Source of the DNA: Gammaproteobacteria bacterium
Lineage (GTDB): Bacteria; Pseudomonadota; Gammaproteobacteria; Arenicellales; JAANXG01
Assembly: GCA_024639325.1 (NCBI GenBank)
Contig: JAHEIO010000024.1
Location: forward strand, 1 to 33,705
Direction of reading: 5' to 3'
Length of the DNA: 33,705 nucleotides
Shown here piece by piece: positions 8,526 through 20,577 of the stretch. Made by a program: the position numbers and the translations under genes. The notes below the pieces were generated by a model that was not told where the DNA came from, did no database searches, and saw only the letters and a program-made list of their open reading frames with translations. Each line of letters starts with the position of its first letter. Within the stretch, counting starts at the first letter, position 1.

Positions 8526-9080
8526 ATGCGGGTAAAGTTGAAGAGAATCACGGCTTACGTTTTGTTCGGTGGCATGGCGCTCGTCTCCGGCATGGTGATA
8601 TCGTTGTACCTGGGCCCGACGCAAACGCTGCCGGTGGCCGACCACCGTGAAGTCTCTAATATCCCTTTGGTCGACCGTCCGCTTGCCGATCTCGGCGGAC
8701 GAACCCGATATCTGCGGGAATGGCAGGGCAAAAACCTTCTGGTCAATTTCTGGGCAACCTGGTGCGCCCCCTGCCGAGAGGAGATTCCTCTCCTGCAGAG
8801 CACCTGGGACCGCTACCGGGATCGTGGCATCGAGGTCATCGGTGTGGCTTTCGACGAGGAAAATCCGGTGAAGGCTTTCCGTGACGAATTGAAAATCCGC
8901 TACGAGCTGCTGCTGGCATTCGATGATCCGTTCTCTCTGCTCAGCCTGTCAGGCAACGAGGTGGGCGGCCTGCCGCACAGCGTGTTGCTAGACGTCAATG
9001 GAAACGTACTGGCGTCCCATACCGGTATTCTCACCGAAGTACTGCTCGAAGAGTTGATTCGAACCCACTTTTTTCGTTAA
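8526..9080 (+). CDS. TlpA-family thioredoxin-like protein, membrane anchored
   Basis: Periplasmic thiol-disulfide protein of 184 residues. An uncleaved N-terminal anchor (about 9-28) is followed by a TlpA/ResA-type thioredoxin fold with the active site WATWCAPC and the cis-proline region GGLPHSVLLD. Such proteins reduce apocytochrome c or other periplasmic disulfides and often take electrons from DsbD. DsbD is encoded immediately upstream (43-base gap), which supports that link. In many gammaproteobacteria aroQ (3-dehydroquinate dehydratase) lies between this gene and accB; here there is only a 130-base gap with no gene. The exact partner protein cannot be told from sequence. Confidence 0.9.
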   Translation: MRVKLKRITAYVLFGGMALVSGMVISLYLGPTQTLPVADHREVSNIPLVDRPLADLGGRTRYLREWQGKNLLVNFWATWCAPCREEIPLLQSTWDRYRDRGIEVIGVAFDEENPVKAFRDELKIRYELLLAFDDPFSLLSLSGNEVGGLPHSVLLDVNGNVLASHTGILTEVLLEELIRTHFFR

Positions 9081-9210
9081 CTTCTCCGAATCAGCGGCCA
9101 TTTTCGCCGATTATGTGGGGAACTGGACTTTTTTGCAGAAATTCGGCAGACTTCCGCGCTTTCCCGGACAATTCCCAATATCGCTGCGAACAGAGGCGAA
9201 AAAGAAGATT

Positions 9211-9660
9211 ATGGATATTCGAAAAATTAAAAAGTTGATCGAATTGCTGGAGGAGTCGAATCTGACCGAGATGGAAATCAGGGAGGGCGAGGAATCGATA
9301 CGGCTCAGCAGGGCAGGGCCCGCATATGTAACGGCCCAACCACAGATCCACCAGGTCACGGGTCCGCCGATCATTGCGGTACCGGATTCAGTCGCGCATG
9401 CCGTCCCCGAGGACGCCGTTCCGGAAGGACATCTGGTCACCTCTCCCATGGTCGGAACTTTCTTCTCGGCACCCAAGCCGGGAGCCAGGCCTTTTGCCGA
9501 GGTCGGGAGCCATGTCGAAATCGGGGACACGCTGTGTGTCATAGAGGCGATGAAGATTTTCAACCAGATCGAGGCGGACAAAGCCGGAGTCATCATTTCC
9601 GTCCTCAAGGAAAATGGCGAGCCCGTGGAGTACGGGGAGCCGCTGTTCATCATCGACTGA
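9211..9660 (+). CDS. accB: Biotin carboxyl carrier protein of acetyl-CoA carboxylase
   Basis: Carries biotin between the biotin carboxylase (AccC) and the carboxyltransferase in the first step of fatty-acid synthesis. 149 residues: an N-terminal helix region ([16 protein letters not shown]), a flexible Pro/Ala/Val-rich linker (about 35-72), and a biotinyl domain with the biotin-accepting lysine K115 in IEAMK. The residue after the lysine is Ile, where Met or Leu is usual. The protruding thumb characteristic of the bacterial protein is present around [10 protein letters not shown] chose ATG 9211 because the family begins MDIRKIK; an upstream in-frame start at 9115 adds unrelated sequence. It lies 7 bases before accC and is surely co-transcribed with it. 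Confidence 0.96.
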   Translation: MDIRKIKKLIELLEESNLTEMEIREGEESIRLSRAGPAYVTAQPQIHQVTGPPIIAVPDSVAHAVPEDAVPEGHLVTSPMVGTFFSAPKPGARPFAEVGSHVEIGDTLCVIEAMKIFNQIEADKAGVIISVLKENGEPVEYGEPLFIID

Positions 9661-9667
9661 CGCGGAC

Positions 9668-11008
9668 ATGATCGAAAAGCTAGTCATAGCCAACCGCGGC
9701 GAAATAGCGCTGCGCATTCAACGGGCCTGCCGCGAGTTGGGGGTGCGCACGGTAGCCGTACATTCCGAGGCCGATCGTGATGCAAAGTATGTCAAGCTGG
9801 CGGAGGAATCGGTTTGCATCGGTCCGCCCCAGGCGACAGAGAGTTACCTCAATACACCCGCCGTCATTGCCGCCGCGGAAGTGACGTCCGCGAACGCGAT
9901 CCATCCAGGCTATGGCTTCCTGTCGGAAAACGCCGATTTCGCTGAGCACGTCGAACAAAGCGGGTTCCTGTTCGTCGGGCCGAAAGCCGAAACCATCAGG
10001 CTGATGGGAGACAAGGTTTCCGCGATAAGGACAATGAAGGAGGCCGGTATCCCGTGCGTCCCGGGATCGGATGGACCGCTGGGAGAGGACGACGAGGAAA
10101 ACCTGAAAATCGCGGAGCAGATTGGCTATCCGGTAATCATCAAGGCGGCAGGCGGCGGTGGTGGTAAGGGCATGCGCATCGTCTACACGGAGAGTGCGCT
10201 GCTGAATGCAATATTACTGACCCGTGCCGAGGCCGGCGCTGCGTTCAACAACGACGTCGTTTACATGGAAAAATTTCTGGAAAGTCCGCGGCACATCGAG
10301 TTCCAGGTGCTGGCGGACGAATACGGAAACACCATTCACCTGGGCGATAGGGATTGTTCCATGCAGCGCCGTCATCAAAAAATCGTGGAAGAGGCGCCCG
10401 CTCCGGGTATCGGCGACGATCGCAGGGCCGAGATGGGTGAAAAATGTGCGGAGGCGTGCAGAAAAATCGGCTATCGCAGCGCCGGAACCTTCGAGTTCCT
10501 GTATCAGGACGCGGAGTTCTATTTCATCGAGATGAATACGCGAATTCAGGTTGAGCACCCGGTAACGGAAATGGTCACCGGCGTGGACCTCGTCAAGCAG
10601 CAAATACGGATCGCCTCCGGTGAACGGCTGGATCTGCACCAGGACGACGTCGTCATACGCGGGCATGCGATCGAGTGCAGGATAAACGCGGAAGACCCGG
10701 ATAGTTTCTTTCCCTCACCAGGCCGCGTCGAACAATACCATCAACCGGGAGGGCCCGGAATCCGAGTCGATTCGCATATATACAATAGCTACGTTGTCCC
10801 GCCGTACTACGATTCCCTGATCGCCAAACTTGTCGCGTATGGCGCTTCGAGGCACGAAGCGATGGCGCGTATGCGGAGCGCATTGAGTGAAATGGTTGTG
10901 GACGGTATCAAGACCAACATACCGCTGCATCGAAAAATCATGTCGGACAGGGGATACATCGACGCCGAATTCACCATCCACTACATCGAGCAGTCTGTCG
11001 CGAAGTAA
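9668..11008 (+). CDS. accC: Biotin carboxylase subunit of acetyl-CoA carboxylase
   Basis: ATP-grasp enzyme (446 residues, E. coli about 449) that carboxylates the biotin of AccB with bicarbonate and ATP. Residue numbers match E. coli: K116, K159, the glycine-rich loop 162-166, C230, and the metal/catalytic set E276, E288, R292 and E296 ([14 protein letters not shown]). The N-terminal domain starts [11 protein letters not shown] and the C-terminal domain contains [12 protein letters not shown]. The start ATG at 9668 is 7 bases after the accB stop. The next gene, prmA, begins 5 bases after its stop, giving the accB-accC-prmA cluster found in many gammaproteobacteria. Confidence 0.97.
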   Translation: MIEKLVIANRGEIALRIQRACRELGVRTVAVHSEADRDAKYVKLAEESVCIGPPQATESYLNTPAVIAAAEVTSANAIHPGYGFLSENADFAEHVEQSGFLFVGPKAETIRLMGDKVSAIRTMKEAGIPCVPGSDGPLGEDDEENLKIAEQIGYPVIIKAAGGGGGKGMRIVYTESALLNAILLTRAEAGAAFNNDVVYMEKFLESPRHIEFQVLADEYGNTIHLGDRDCSMQRRHQKIVEEAPAPGIGDDRRAEMGEKCAEACRKIGYRSAGTFEFLYQDAEFYFIEMNTRIQVEHPVTEMVTGVDLVKQQIRIASGERLDLHQDDVVIRGHAIECRINAEDPDSFFPSPGRVEQYHQPGGPGIRVDSHIYNSYVVPPYYDSLIAKLVAYGASRHEAMARMRSALSEMVVDGIKTNIPLHRKIMSDRGYIDAEFTIHYIEQSVAK

Positions 11009-11013
11009 CGGCC

Positions 11014-11886
11014 TTGTCGCACCGGCAAATCCGGTTTCGGGTGCCAAGAGGAGACTCGGAAGCCCTGAGCGATGCGCTCACCGAGTTGGGCGCGTTGGCC
11101 GTCATGCTGCAAAACGGTAGTGCCGAAGGCTTCTACGAGGCGGCCTACCCGCATGAACCGGATTGGTCTGAGATCGATGTAACCGGCATGTTCGATGAGT
11201 CCACCGATGTCGCGGGTGTAGTGGATACCATACGATCGATGTTCGGTTCGTTCACCGATCAGGGCGTAACCACGCTGGAGGACAGGGACTGGGTGCGGGT
11301 TTGGCTTGCCGGCTTCGAACCGGTGCAGGCAGGGAAGGATCTTTGGATAGTTCCGAGCTGGTTAACGCCTCCGTTCAAGGAAGCCGTTAATCTTATCGTC
11401 GATCCGGGGCTGGCGTTCGGAACGGGAACCCATCCGACAACCGCGATGTGCCTTGCCTGGTTGGGTGAAAACCGGCCTGCTGGCCTCGATGTGGTGGATT
11501 TCGGCTGCGGATCGGGGATACTGGCAATTGCGGCATTGAAATTGGGGGCGGCACGGGCCTGGGGTATCGATGTCGATCCGCGCGCGCTGGTGGCCAGTCG
11601 TGAAAATGCGGAACGAAACAGCGTCGCAGACCGGTATTCCGCCTGCACGCTTGGTAAGATGCCTGAGAATATCTGCGCGCAACTGGTGATGGCGAACATC
11701 CTGGCCCGGGTTTTGATCGATCTAAAGGATGATCTCGTATCTCTGGTTTGCAAAGATGGAGTTATACTCCTCAGCGGAATCCTGCGGGAGCAGGTAAAAG
11801 AAGTGCGGGAAATGTTCGAGCCGACGTTCGAGTTTCGTGAAGTACAGCGGGAAGAGTGGTTTTTACTGACCGGGATCAAACGTTAA
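11014..11886 (+). CDS. prmA: Ribosomal protein L11 methyltransferase
   Basis: SAM-dependent enzyme that methylates amino groups of ribosomal protein L11 in the cytoplasm. The 290-residue length is normal. Visible features are an N-terminal L11-recognition domain, the family signature DPGLAFGTGTHPTT (130-143), SAM-binding motif DFGCGSGILAIAA (162-174), IDVDP (185-189) and the catalytic-loop MANIL (226-230). The start is a TTG at 11014; no ATG or GTG lies between the accC stop and the conserved N-terminus. It is tightly linked to accC. Knockouts in other bacteria have little growth effect, so the gene is conserved without an obvious strong phenotype. Confidence 0.95.
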   Translation: MSHRQIRFRVPRGDSEALSDALTELGALAVMLQNGSAEGFYEAAYPHEPDWSEIDVTGMFDESTDVAGVVDTIRSMFGSFTDQGVTTLEDRDWVRVWLAGFEPVQAGKDLWIVPSWLTPPFKEAVNLIVDPGLAFGTGTHPTTAMCLAWLGENRPAGLDVVDFGCGSGILAIAALKLGAARAWGIDVDPRALVASRENAERNSVADRYSACTLGKMPENICAQLVMANILARVLIDLKDDLVSLVCKDGVILLSGILREQVKEVREMFEPTFEFREVQREEWFLLTGIKR

Positions 11887-11905
11887 GATATTCACGCGTT
11901 AACTT

Positions 11906-13087
11906 ATGTACACAAAGTGTCCGAACTGCAGCACGATATTTACCGCAACGGATGAAGATCTGGAGGCGCAACAGGGACTTGTCCGCTGCGGTCGCTGTCG
12001 GGAAGTGTTCAGTGCGTCTTGGAACCTCGTCAATTCCATTCCCGGCGAAGAACAGCGTGAAACCGCGACCTCTTTCGTTGATTCCGGTGATGCGGCTGAC
12101 CTGCCCACCGCGGCAGGCGACCTGCCGGATGGTACCTCCGAGAAACCTCAAAAATGGACCGTATCTGAACAATCTCCGGATCTCCCCGGGGCGGCAGAGG
12201 ACGCGGTTACGGAAACTTTGACGGTTACGGATTTTGCGACGACAGAAGAGGTGGAACACCTGGGTGACTACGCAGATGCTTCCGCACCGCGGAAGCCGCC
12301 CATGCCGGATACCGAGATTGAATCGTCTCCGGGAACCCTGGTAACGGAGCTGAACGTTCCGGGTGATGTCGATGAGGAAATCGTCATCGAGGCGCCGACA
12401 AACCTGTGGAACCTAAATGACGATCGCGAATTGCTCGAATCCGGCACCGAAACAACGTCCGACGTTTCCGCCGATCAGCAGGGGCCGCAGGAACTGCCGG
12501 GTGAGCAAAGCGGCCGCCGTGCCGGGGTCACAGGCCCGGGGCTGAAGCCTGAGCTGCGTATGATCGCCCTTGCCCGCCAGGCCGACGATGTCAAGCTGGT
12601 TGAGATTCCACACCCCAAACCAATACGGTCCGCTGCTTGGACGGCAGCGGCGCTCGTTCTTGTAGTGGCTGTCTTCTGGCAGCTCAAGCAGTATTATCTG
12701 ACCGAGCTCGCTGAAATCCCATCGCTGCGCGAACCTTTGGAGGCAATTTGTGAGTACACGTCCTGTACGGTCCCTCCTCGCACCGATATCAAGCGCGTGG
12801 ACCTGGCCAGCACCAGTGTTGATCCCCACCCTGCTACCCCTGGAGCACTGAGAGTCAGTGCAAACCTGATCAATCGCGCGACCTTTACGCAGCCCTTCCC
12901 ACCGCTGGAAGTGACGCTGACCGATACGGAGGGAGCGGTGGTTGGCCGCCGGACCTATTTACCCCATGAGTATCGCGCCGGATCACCGGGTGACATGTCT
13001 CCGAATGTGCTGGAAAGAGTGGATCTTGATCTCGCGCAGCCGGCACACTCCGCCGTCGGTTACGAGATACAGCTGGTTGCACGATAA
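11906..13087 (+). CDS. Zinc-ribbon and DUF3426 domain membrane protein
   Basis: 393-residue protein of unknown function. It starts with an MJ0042-type zinc ribbon: C5, C8, C28 and C31 (CPNC and CGRC). A long acidic, low-complexity middle part (about 45-230) follows, then a single membrane span (about 242-261), and a C-terminal DUF3426 domain with CEYTSCTVPP and NRATFTQPFPPLEVTL. The architecture places the zinc ribbon and acidic linker on one side of the membrane, probably cytoplasmic, and the DUF3426 domain in the periplasm. Genes of this type commonly follow prmA and precede dusB-fis in gammaproteobacteria, which fits this position (20 bases after prmA). No biochemical role is established to my knowledge. 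Confidence 0.85.
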   Translation: MYTKCPNCSTIFTATDEDLEAQQGLVRCGRCREVFSASWNLVNSIPGEEQRETATSFVDSGDAADLPTAAGDLPDGTSEKPQKWTVSEQSPDLPGAAEDAVTETLTVTDFATTEEVEHLGDYADASAPRKPPMPDTEIESSPGTLVTELNVPGDVDEEIVIEAPTNLWNLNDDRELLESGTETTSDVSADQQGPQELPGEQSGRRAGVTGPGLKPELRMIALARQADDVKLVEIPHPKPIRSAAWTAAALVLVVAVFWQLKQYYLTELAEIPSLREPLEAICEYTSCTVPPRTDIKRVDLASTSVDPHPATPGALRVSANLINRATFTQPFPPLEVTLTDTEGAVVGRRTYLPHEYRAGSPGDMSPNVLERVDLDLAQPAHSAVGYEIQLVAR

Positions 13088-13141
13088 CCAGTTAAACGGG
13101 CCGGCCGGTAGAATTTTTCGGATGAATTTTGCTTGTCAAGC

Positions 13142-13170
13142 TTTTCCACACCGCGTGTCGGTAGTATCAT
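13142..13170 (+). promoter_or_regulatory. Weak candidate promoter for the fis transcript
   Basis: TTTTCC (13142-13147) and TATCAT (13165-13170) are 17 bases apart, in a stretch that is AT-richer than its surroundings, about 265 bases upstream of fis. The -10 is reasonable and the -35 is poor. fis promoters are normally strong and growth-rate controlled, so this would be an upstream promoter at best. Start-site mapping is the decisive test. Confidence 0.25.
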
Positions 13171-13220
13171 ATTAAGTTCTTTGTCTCAAACGAATAAGAG
13201 CCCATAAAAACGGAAATTGG

Positions 13221-13255
13221 GCCGCATCGGTTTAATAATCAAAGTTAAATGCGGC
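13221..13255 (+). promoter_or_regulatory. Hairpin in the fis leader region
   Basis: GCCGCAT (13221-13227) pairs with ATGCGGC (13249-13255) across an AU-rich 21-base loop. The right arm includes the ATG that opens a 58-codon frame, so folding would hide that start. No T-tract follows. A regulatory role is only suggested by the position in an unusually long gene-free stretch before fis. Confidence 0.35.
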
Positions 13256-13425
13256 ACCTAGGGCTGAACGAGAGCCGGCCGATTCGGTGGAGAAGCTCGG
13301 CACGAAACCATCAGGAGGATAAAAAAATCGGTGTCCATACCCGTTATCGCCAGTGGTCGTTCGGGCAGATCAAGAAACACCTGCGCAGCGCAGGATTGTT
13401 TGTACCAGAGATAGAGCCGCAATAG
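13249..13425 (+). CDS. Possible small basic protein or leader ORF upstream of fis
   Basis: A 58-codon frame from ATG 13249 to TAG 13423-13425, ending 9 bases before the fis start. The product is basic, with the C-terminal part reading RYRQWSFGQIKKHLRSAGLF. I recognise no family, and it does not resemble the C-terminus of DusB, which usually precedes fis. The ATG has no good ribosome binding site. Oddly, a near-perfect site AGGAGG (13313-13318) lies inside the frame, 8 bases before an ATC codon in the same frame and 12 before a GTG in another. Real translation is uncertain. If translated, it could be coupled to fis. Confidence 0.25.
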   Translation: MRHLGLNESRPIRWRSSARNHQEDKKIGVHTRYRQWSFGQIKKHLRSAGLFVPEIEPQ

Positions 13426-13434
13426 AGATACATT

Positions 13435-13686
13435 ATGAGCACCGTAAAGCAGAGGACAAAAGATCCATTATGTCATTGCGTGAGGCGCTCTCTGAAACGT
13501 TATTTCAAGGATATGAACGGCGAAGAGCCCAACAACCTCTATCAGATGGTGATCAGCGAAATCGAAAAACCGCTGCTGGAGGTGGTGATGGAACAATCGG
13601 AGAGCAATCAGACGCGAGCCGCCAAATATCTAGGAATCAACCGGAACACGTTACGCAAGAAACTCAAGCAATATAATCTCGAGTAA
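13435..13686 (+). CDS. fis: DNA-binding protein Fis
   Basis: Nucleoid-associated homodimeric DNA-bending protein that regulates rRNA and many other promoters and assists site-specific recombination. 83 residues; E. coli Fis has 98, the difference being the mobile N-terminal beta-hairpin arms, which look shortened here. The dimer helices contain LKRYFKDMNG and NNLYQMVISEIEKPLLEVVM, and the helix-turn-helix NQTRAAKYLGINRNTLRKKL (58-77) is nearly identical to the family. The start ATG at 13435 has only a weak GAGA-type ribosome binding site. In most relatives dusB lies directly upstream; here the upstream 347 bases lack it. purH follows 69 bases later, a common linkage. Confidence 0.93.
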   Translation: MSTVKQRTKDPLCHCVRRSLKRYFKDMNGEEPNNLYQMVISEIEKPLLEVVMEQSESNQTRAAKYLGINRNTLRKKLKQYNLE

Positions 13687-13755
13687 CCGCCAATCCCTGA
13701 GCCCGTTCCGCCAATCGCGACGCCATTTCCCATTCATCCCGACTCGGAACAAATC

Positions 13756-15324
13756 ATGCATCCTCATAAGCCGACAATCAGACACGCGTTGATAAGCGTG
13801 TCGGACAAGACAGGTATCGAAAGCCTTGCACGTGAACTGCGTGATCTCGGTATCGAAATCATATCTACCGGAGGGACCGCGCAGATTCTGAAGGACAACG
13901 GTCTGGCCGTTACCGAGGTCAGTAATCTAACGGGATTTCCGGAAATCATGGGCGGACGCATCAAGACGCTGCACCCATTGGTGCACGGTGGGATCCTGGG
14001 CCGTCGCGGCACCGACGATGAAATCATGCGAAAACTAGGAATTCACCCAATCGACCTGGTTATCGTAAACCTCTATCCGTTCGAGCAGGCGACCTCGCGG
14101 CCCGAATGCACGATGGAGGAAGCGATAGAAAACATCGACATCGGCGGCCCGGCCATGGTCAGATCGTCGGCGAAAAACTTCAAGCACATCACCGTGTTGG
14201 TCGATCCGTCCGATTACGCCGAGGTGCTGTCGCAGATTAAGGCGCATGGGATAACCGATCTCGCAACCCGGTACAGGCTGGCGTCGACGGCGTTCGAATA
14301 CACCGCCCGCTACGACGGCTTGATAGCCAACTATTTCGGCGCCAGGGACCCGGACGGAGTGGCCGGGAAATTCCCGCACAGCATCAATCTCCAGTTCAGA
14401 AAGAAAGAGATATTGCGATACGGTGAAAATCCCCACCAGCGGGCCGCTTTTTACTCCGAACCTGCTGCCGCTGCGGATACCATCGCCGGTGCGGAGCAGC
14501 TTCAGGGCAAGGAGCTTTCTTACAACAATATCGCGGATACCGATGCGGCCCTGGAATGCGTCAAGCAGTTCACGGAGCCCTCGTGCGTCATCGTCAAGCA
14601 TGCGAACCCTTGCGGCGTTGCCACCGGTGAATCGATACTCGAGGCCTATGAACGAGCCTACGCCACCGATGCAGAATCTGCATTCGGCGGGATCATTGCT
14701 TTCAACGCTGGTCTGACGGCGGATGTCGCGAAGGCCATTGCGGATAGGCAATTCGTTGAGGTCATCGTTGCACCGGATGTCCAACCGGCGGCGATGGAAG
14801 TTTTATCCGCGAAGAAGAATGTAAGGGTGCTGAGGTGCGGCGAATTGAATCCGGTAGCCGAAGAATATCTGGATTTGAAGCGAGTCAACGGCGGGCTTCT
14901 TGTGCAGGACCGGGATGTGGATCTGTATGCCGACCGCGAGACGGTTACGTCAAGAAGCCCCGATGAATCGGAATCGGAGGATTTGCTGTTTGCCTGGCGC
15001 GTTGCCAAGTTCGTCAAGTCAAACGCCATTGTCTACGCAAAACGACGTGCGACCATTGGTGTCGGCGCCGGGCAGATGAGCCGCGTCAATTCCGCCCGGA
15101 TCGCTGCCATAAAGGCGGAACACGCCGGTCTCGAGGTCAAAGGGTCCGTTATGGCTTCTGATGCATTCTTTCCATTTCGCGACGCCATAGATACCGCTGC
15201 CGCGGCCGGTATTACCGCGGTGATACAGCCGGGCGGATCGATGAGAGACGAAGAAGTCATTGCCGCGTGCAACGAACACCGCATCGCCATGGTGTTTACC
15301 GGAATGCGGCACTTTAGGCACTAA
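13756..15324 (+). CDS. purH: Bifunctional AICAR formyltransferase / IMP cyclohydrolase
   Basis: Catalyses the last two steps of IMP synthesis: formylation of AICAR with 10-formyl-THF and ring closure. 522 residues, normal for the family. The N-terminal cyclohydrolase domain (about 1-200) begins [14 protein letters not shown] and contains STGGTAQ and the GGRIKTLHP motif; the transformylase domain carries the catalytic K281-H282 pair in KHANPCG and the later SDAFFPFRD motif. The C-terminus ends with the typical TGMRHFRH. It is the first of three purine genes here (purH, purD, purE), with a 108-base gap to purD that contains its own promoter-like elements. Confidence 0.97.
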   Translation: MHPHKPTIRHALISVSDKTGIESLARELRDLGIEIISTGGTAQILKDNGLAVTEVSNLTGFPEIMGGRIKTLHPLVHGGILGRRGTDDEIMRKLGIHPIDLVIVNLYPFEQATSRPECTMEEAIENIDIGGPAMVRSSAKNFKHITVLVDPSDYAEVLSQIKAHGITDLATRYRLASTAFEYTARYDGLIANYFGARDPDGVAGKFPHSINLQFRKKEILRYGENPHQRAAFYSEPAAAADTIAGAEQLQGKELSYNNIADTDAALECVKQFTEPSCVIVKHANPCGVATGESILEAYERAYATDAESAFGGIIAFNAGLTADVAKAIADRQFVEVIVAPDVQPAAMEVLSAKKNVRVLRCGELNPVAEEYLDLKRVNGGLLVQDRDVDLYADRETVTSRSPDESESEDLLFAWRVAKFVKSNAIVYAKRRATIGVGAGQMSRVNSARIAAIKAEHAGLEVKGSVMASDAFFPFRDAIDTAAAAGITAVIQPGGSMRDEEVIAACNEHRIAMVFTGMRHFRH

Positions 15325-15374
15325 CAACCGGGAAAGTGTAGTTTTTCCTTGACCCGGAAATGAGCGATGGATTT

Positions 15375-15402
15375 CTTGGCCGGCCAAGATAGAAAGTATA
15401 CT
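15375..15402 (+). promoter_or_regulatory. Promoter-like site with palindrome upstream of purD
   Basis: A perfect 14-bp palindrome CTTGGCCGGCCAAG (15375-15388) is followed 8 bases later by TATACT (15397-15402), a good -10 hexamer. Transcription would start near 15409, about 24 bases before the purD ATG. The palindrome covers the expected -35 region, so a bound protein could repress or replace -35 contacts. It does not look like the E. coli PurR box. The palindrome is seen; promoter and operator function are inferred. Confidence 0.45.
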
Positions 15403-15432
15403 GCCACCGGTCTTAAGCAATAACGAAAGGTC

Positions 15433-16719
15433 ATGAAGGTACTGATAGTCGGTGGTGGCGGGCGTGAACACGCAATGGCATGGAAAGCGGCGCAGTCGGC
15501 GCGGGTAGAGCAAGTTTTCGTCGCCCCGGGCAATGCCGGCACCAGCGCCGAGCCCGGAGTGAAAAATGTCGATATCGGTGCTGAAGAAATAGATGCCCTG
15601 GTCGCCTTATCGGTCGACAAGCGGATCGATCTTACCGTGGTGGGTCCCGAGGCGCCTCTGGTCGGGGGTATAGTGGACGAGTTCCGGCAGCGCGGGTTGC
15701 GCTGCTTTGGGCCCAGTCGTGAAGCCGCACAGTTGGAGGGCTCCAAAAAATTTTCGAAGGATTTCATGGCCCGCCATGACATTCCGACGGCGGCGTATCG
15801 GAGTTTTGACAGCGTGCCGGATGCCGAGCGCTACATAAATGCGGTTGGCGCCCCTCTCGTCGTGAAGGCCGACGGCCTGGCGGCCGGTAAGGGCGTCCTG
15901 ATTGCACGAGAGGAGCGTGATGCGCTAGAGGCGGTAAGACAGTGCCTTGAATCCAACCGATTTGGATCCGCCGGATCGACCGTGGTTATCGAAGAATTCC
16001 TGGTCGGAGAAGAGGCAAGTTTCATCTGCATGGTCGACGGCTCGAACATCCTCCCACTGGCGAGTTCACAGGATCACAAGGCCAGGGATGACGGAGACCG
16101 GGGACCCAATACCGGCGGCATGGGCGCCTACTCCCCCGCGCCCGTTGTTACCGATGCCCTGCATGCGGATATCATTGCGCGGGTGATCAGGCCTACGGTC
16201 CTGGGAATGGCGGAGGACGGAATCTCCTACACCGGTTTTTTGTATGCCGGCCTGATGATTGCCGACGATGGTGCCGTCAAAGTTCTCGAATACAATTGCC
16301 GCTGCGGGGATCCTGAAACACAACCGATTTTAATGAGAATGAGATCGGACCTCGTCGAGTTGTGTGAACATGGCGTCAGCGGACGACTGGATGAGGTCGA
16401 AGTCGAATGGGATCCCAGGGTTGCGCTGGGTGTAGTAATGGCGGCTGGGGGCTATCCCGGTGATTACGACAAGGGACATGAAATTTACGGCCTGGATCGG
16501 GCGGCATCGGCCCATGTCAAGACGTTTCACGCCGGCACGCAGATCAAGGATGGGAAAATCGTGACCAGCGGTGGACGGGTGCTATGCGTAACGGCGTTGG
16601 GCGGTACGGTCGGTGATGCCCGGGAAGCGGCTTATCGGGCCGTTTCCAGTATAAAATGGAAAGACGCATTCTACAGGTCCGACATAGGACACAGGGCTTT
16701 GTACCGTGAAGACCTTTAG
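15433..16719 (+). CDS. purD: Phosphoribosylamine-glycine ligase (GAR synthetase)
   Basis: ATP-grasp enzyme joining glycine to 5-phosphoribosylamine to form GAR, the second step of purine synthesis. 428 residues, the usual length. Landmarks are MKVLIVGGGGREHA at the N-terminus, GPEAPLVGGI, the ATP-binding KADGLAAGKGV, HKARDDGDRGPNTGGMGAYSPAP, and NCRCGDPETQPIL (family NxRxGDPE). The start ATG at 15433 has a closely spaced GAAAGG upstream. It lies between purH and purE, consistent with a purine gene cluster, possibly with its own promoter. Confidence 0.97.
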   Translation: MKVLIVGGGGREHAMAWKAAQSARVEQVFVAPGNAGTSAEPGVKNVDIGAEEIDALVALSVDKRIDLTVVGPEAPLVGGIVDEFRQRGLRCFGPSREAAQLEGSKKFSKDFMARHDIPTAAYRSFDSVPDAERYINAVGAPLVVKADGLAAGKGVLIAREERDALEAVRQCLESNRFGSAGSTVVIEEFLVGEEASFICMVDGSNILPLASSQDHKARDDGDRGPNTGGMGAYSPAPVVTDALHADIIARVIRPTVLGMAEDGISYTGFLYAGLMIADDGAVKVLEYNCRCGDPETQPILMRMRSDLVELCEHGVSGRLDEVEVEWDPRVALGVVMAAGGYPGDYDKGHEIYGLDRAASAHVKTFHAGTQIKDGKIVTSGGRVLCVTALGGTVGDAREAAYRAVSSIKWKDAFYRSDIGHRALYREDL

Positions 16720-16803
16720 CCGATATCGGGGTCACTCGCGATATCGATCACGCCGCCATGATCGGAATATTCATTTCTTTCACCTGACATAGATACGAGA
16801 CCA

Positions 16804-17304
16804 ATGACAAAAAAATTCGTTGCCGTACTGATGGGTTCAGATTCGGACCTGGAAGTCATGCAGAACACACTGGACACCCTGAGCAAGCTCGAGATCCACT
16901 GGGAGGTAAAGATCACCTCCGCACACCGCACACCCGCTGCAACCCATCAATACGTAAAGGACGCCGATCAACGCGGTTGTGCCGTATTCATCGCTGCTGC
17001 CGGTCTAGCCGCGCATCTCGCCGGCGCGGTGGCTGCGTTGACGCTGAAACCGGTGATCGGTGTGCCCATGGATGCTGGCCCGTTGCGGGGCCAGGATTCA
17101 CTTCTGTCCACGGTGCAGATGCCCGGTGGCGTCCCGGTTGCCTGCGTCGCGATAGGCAAGGCGGGCGCAAGGAATGCGGCTTATCTGGCGGCACAGATCA
17201 TCGGTGTTTCCGATGAACGCATCGCCCGGAATCTGCTACTGGACCGGGAAGAAAATGCAAATCAGGTCCTCGCAAAGGACAGGGCACTGCAGCAGAATCT
17301 ATAG
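16804..17304 (+). CDS. purE: N5-carboxyaminoimidazole ribonucleotide mutase
   Basis: Converts N5-CAIR to CAIR in purine synthesis. The 166-residue class I PurE sequence has GSDSD (11-15), SAHRTP (39-44, catalytic H41), the [15 protein letters not shown] segment and [16 protein letters not shown]. Class I PurE normally depends on PurK to make N5-CAIR, and purK commonly follows purE directly. Here the next gene is tsaC, so purK must lie elsewhere, or a different CO2-dependent route is used. The 84-base gap from purD shows no clear promoter. Confidence 0.96.
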   Translation: MTKKFVAVLMGSDSDLEVMQNTLDTLSKLEIHWEVKITSAHRTPAATHQYVKDADQRGCAVFIAAAGLAAHLAGAVAALTLKPVIGVPMDAGPLRGQDSLLSTVQMPGGVPVACVAIGKAGARNAAYLAAQIIGVSDERIARNLLLDREENANQVLAKDRALQQNL

Positions 17305-17343
17305 CGCGCAAAGCGCGACCCTCAGCCTGCATGCCCCGCCAGT

Positions 17344-20086
<2,743 letters not shown>

Positions 20087-20127
20087 CCAAGCCGACGCAA
20101 AGCCGAACAAGTCAGCGACGGGGCGCA

Positions 20128-20577
20128 CTAGTGTACGGTAAAGTCCCCGCTGCTATCGGTTTCGCTAGAGTCGATGATGTTACGGATCGATTCCGGAGTC
20201 GGTGATGCGTGGTGGAGAATTATTCGCCAGCCTTCGCTGGTGCGCCGGTAAACGTTGGTGGCCAAGATGGTAAATTCCTGAGCCACGCTAGAGCCGACAT
20301 GGATATGTTCGTTGACGAAGTGTATAGCAAGCCCCTCACTTCTAACCAAGTTCAATTCATCTACTCTGAAGCACATGCGCGGCGAATTGGCCATGATTTG
20401 CCGCCAGCTGTCGCGAATTTCCACGGGACCGGTCAATCGTGGCCCGTGGGGATGTATGCAGACGATGTTGTCATCCGTGGACCACACCGCCATCATTGCT
20501 TCGAGGTCCGCACTTTCGAACGCGGCATAAAAAGCGGTTTCGGCCTGTGTGGAGGTTTCCAGGTTGGCGTCTTTCAT
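20128..20577 (-). CDS. SnoaL-like / DUF4440 family protein
   Basis: 149-residue NTF2-fold protein of the SnoaL-3/DUF4440 kind, a cone-shaped alpha+beta domain used as small-molecule-binding protein or as enzyme. The family pattern is clear: helical AETAFYAAFESADLEAMMAVW, then DDNIVCIHPHG, GPVEIRDSWRQI, and the terminal beta sheet with WRIILHHASPTP. The function is unknown. The ATG at 20577 overlaps the tolC stop (ATGA), so translation is coupled to tolC, which is unusual company and might hint at a role linked to export. It converges with waaA, with no obvious terminator in the 41-base gap. Confidence 0.8.
   Translation of the reverse strand: MKDANLETSTQAETAFYAAFESADLEAMMAVWSTDDNIVCIHPHGPRLTGPVEIRDSWRQIMANSPRMCFRVDELNLVRSEGLAIHFVNEHIHVGSSVAQEFTILATNVYRRTSEGWRIILHHASPTPESIRNIIDSSETDSSGDFTVH

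Noticed and set aside
13353-13676. Alternative frame over fis
   Set aside because: It overlaps fis in another frame and encodes a Gln/Arg-rich sequence with no family features, whereas the fis frame is highly conserved.
17305-17343. GCGC...GCGC hairpin after purE as a terminator
   Set aside because: The stem is short and lacks a T-run, and tsaC follows at once on the same strand.
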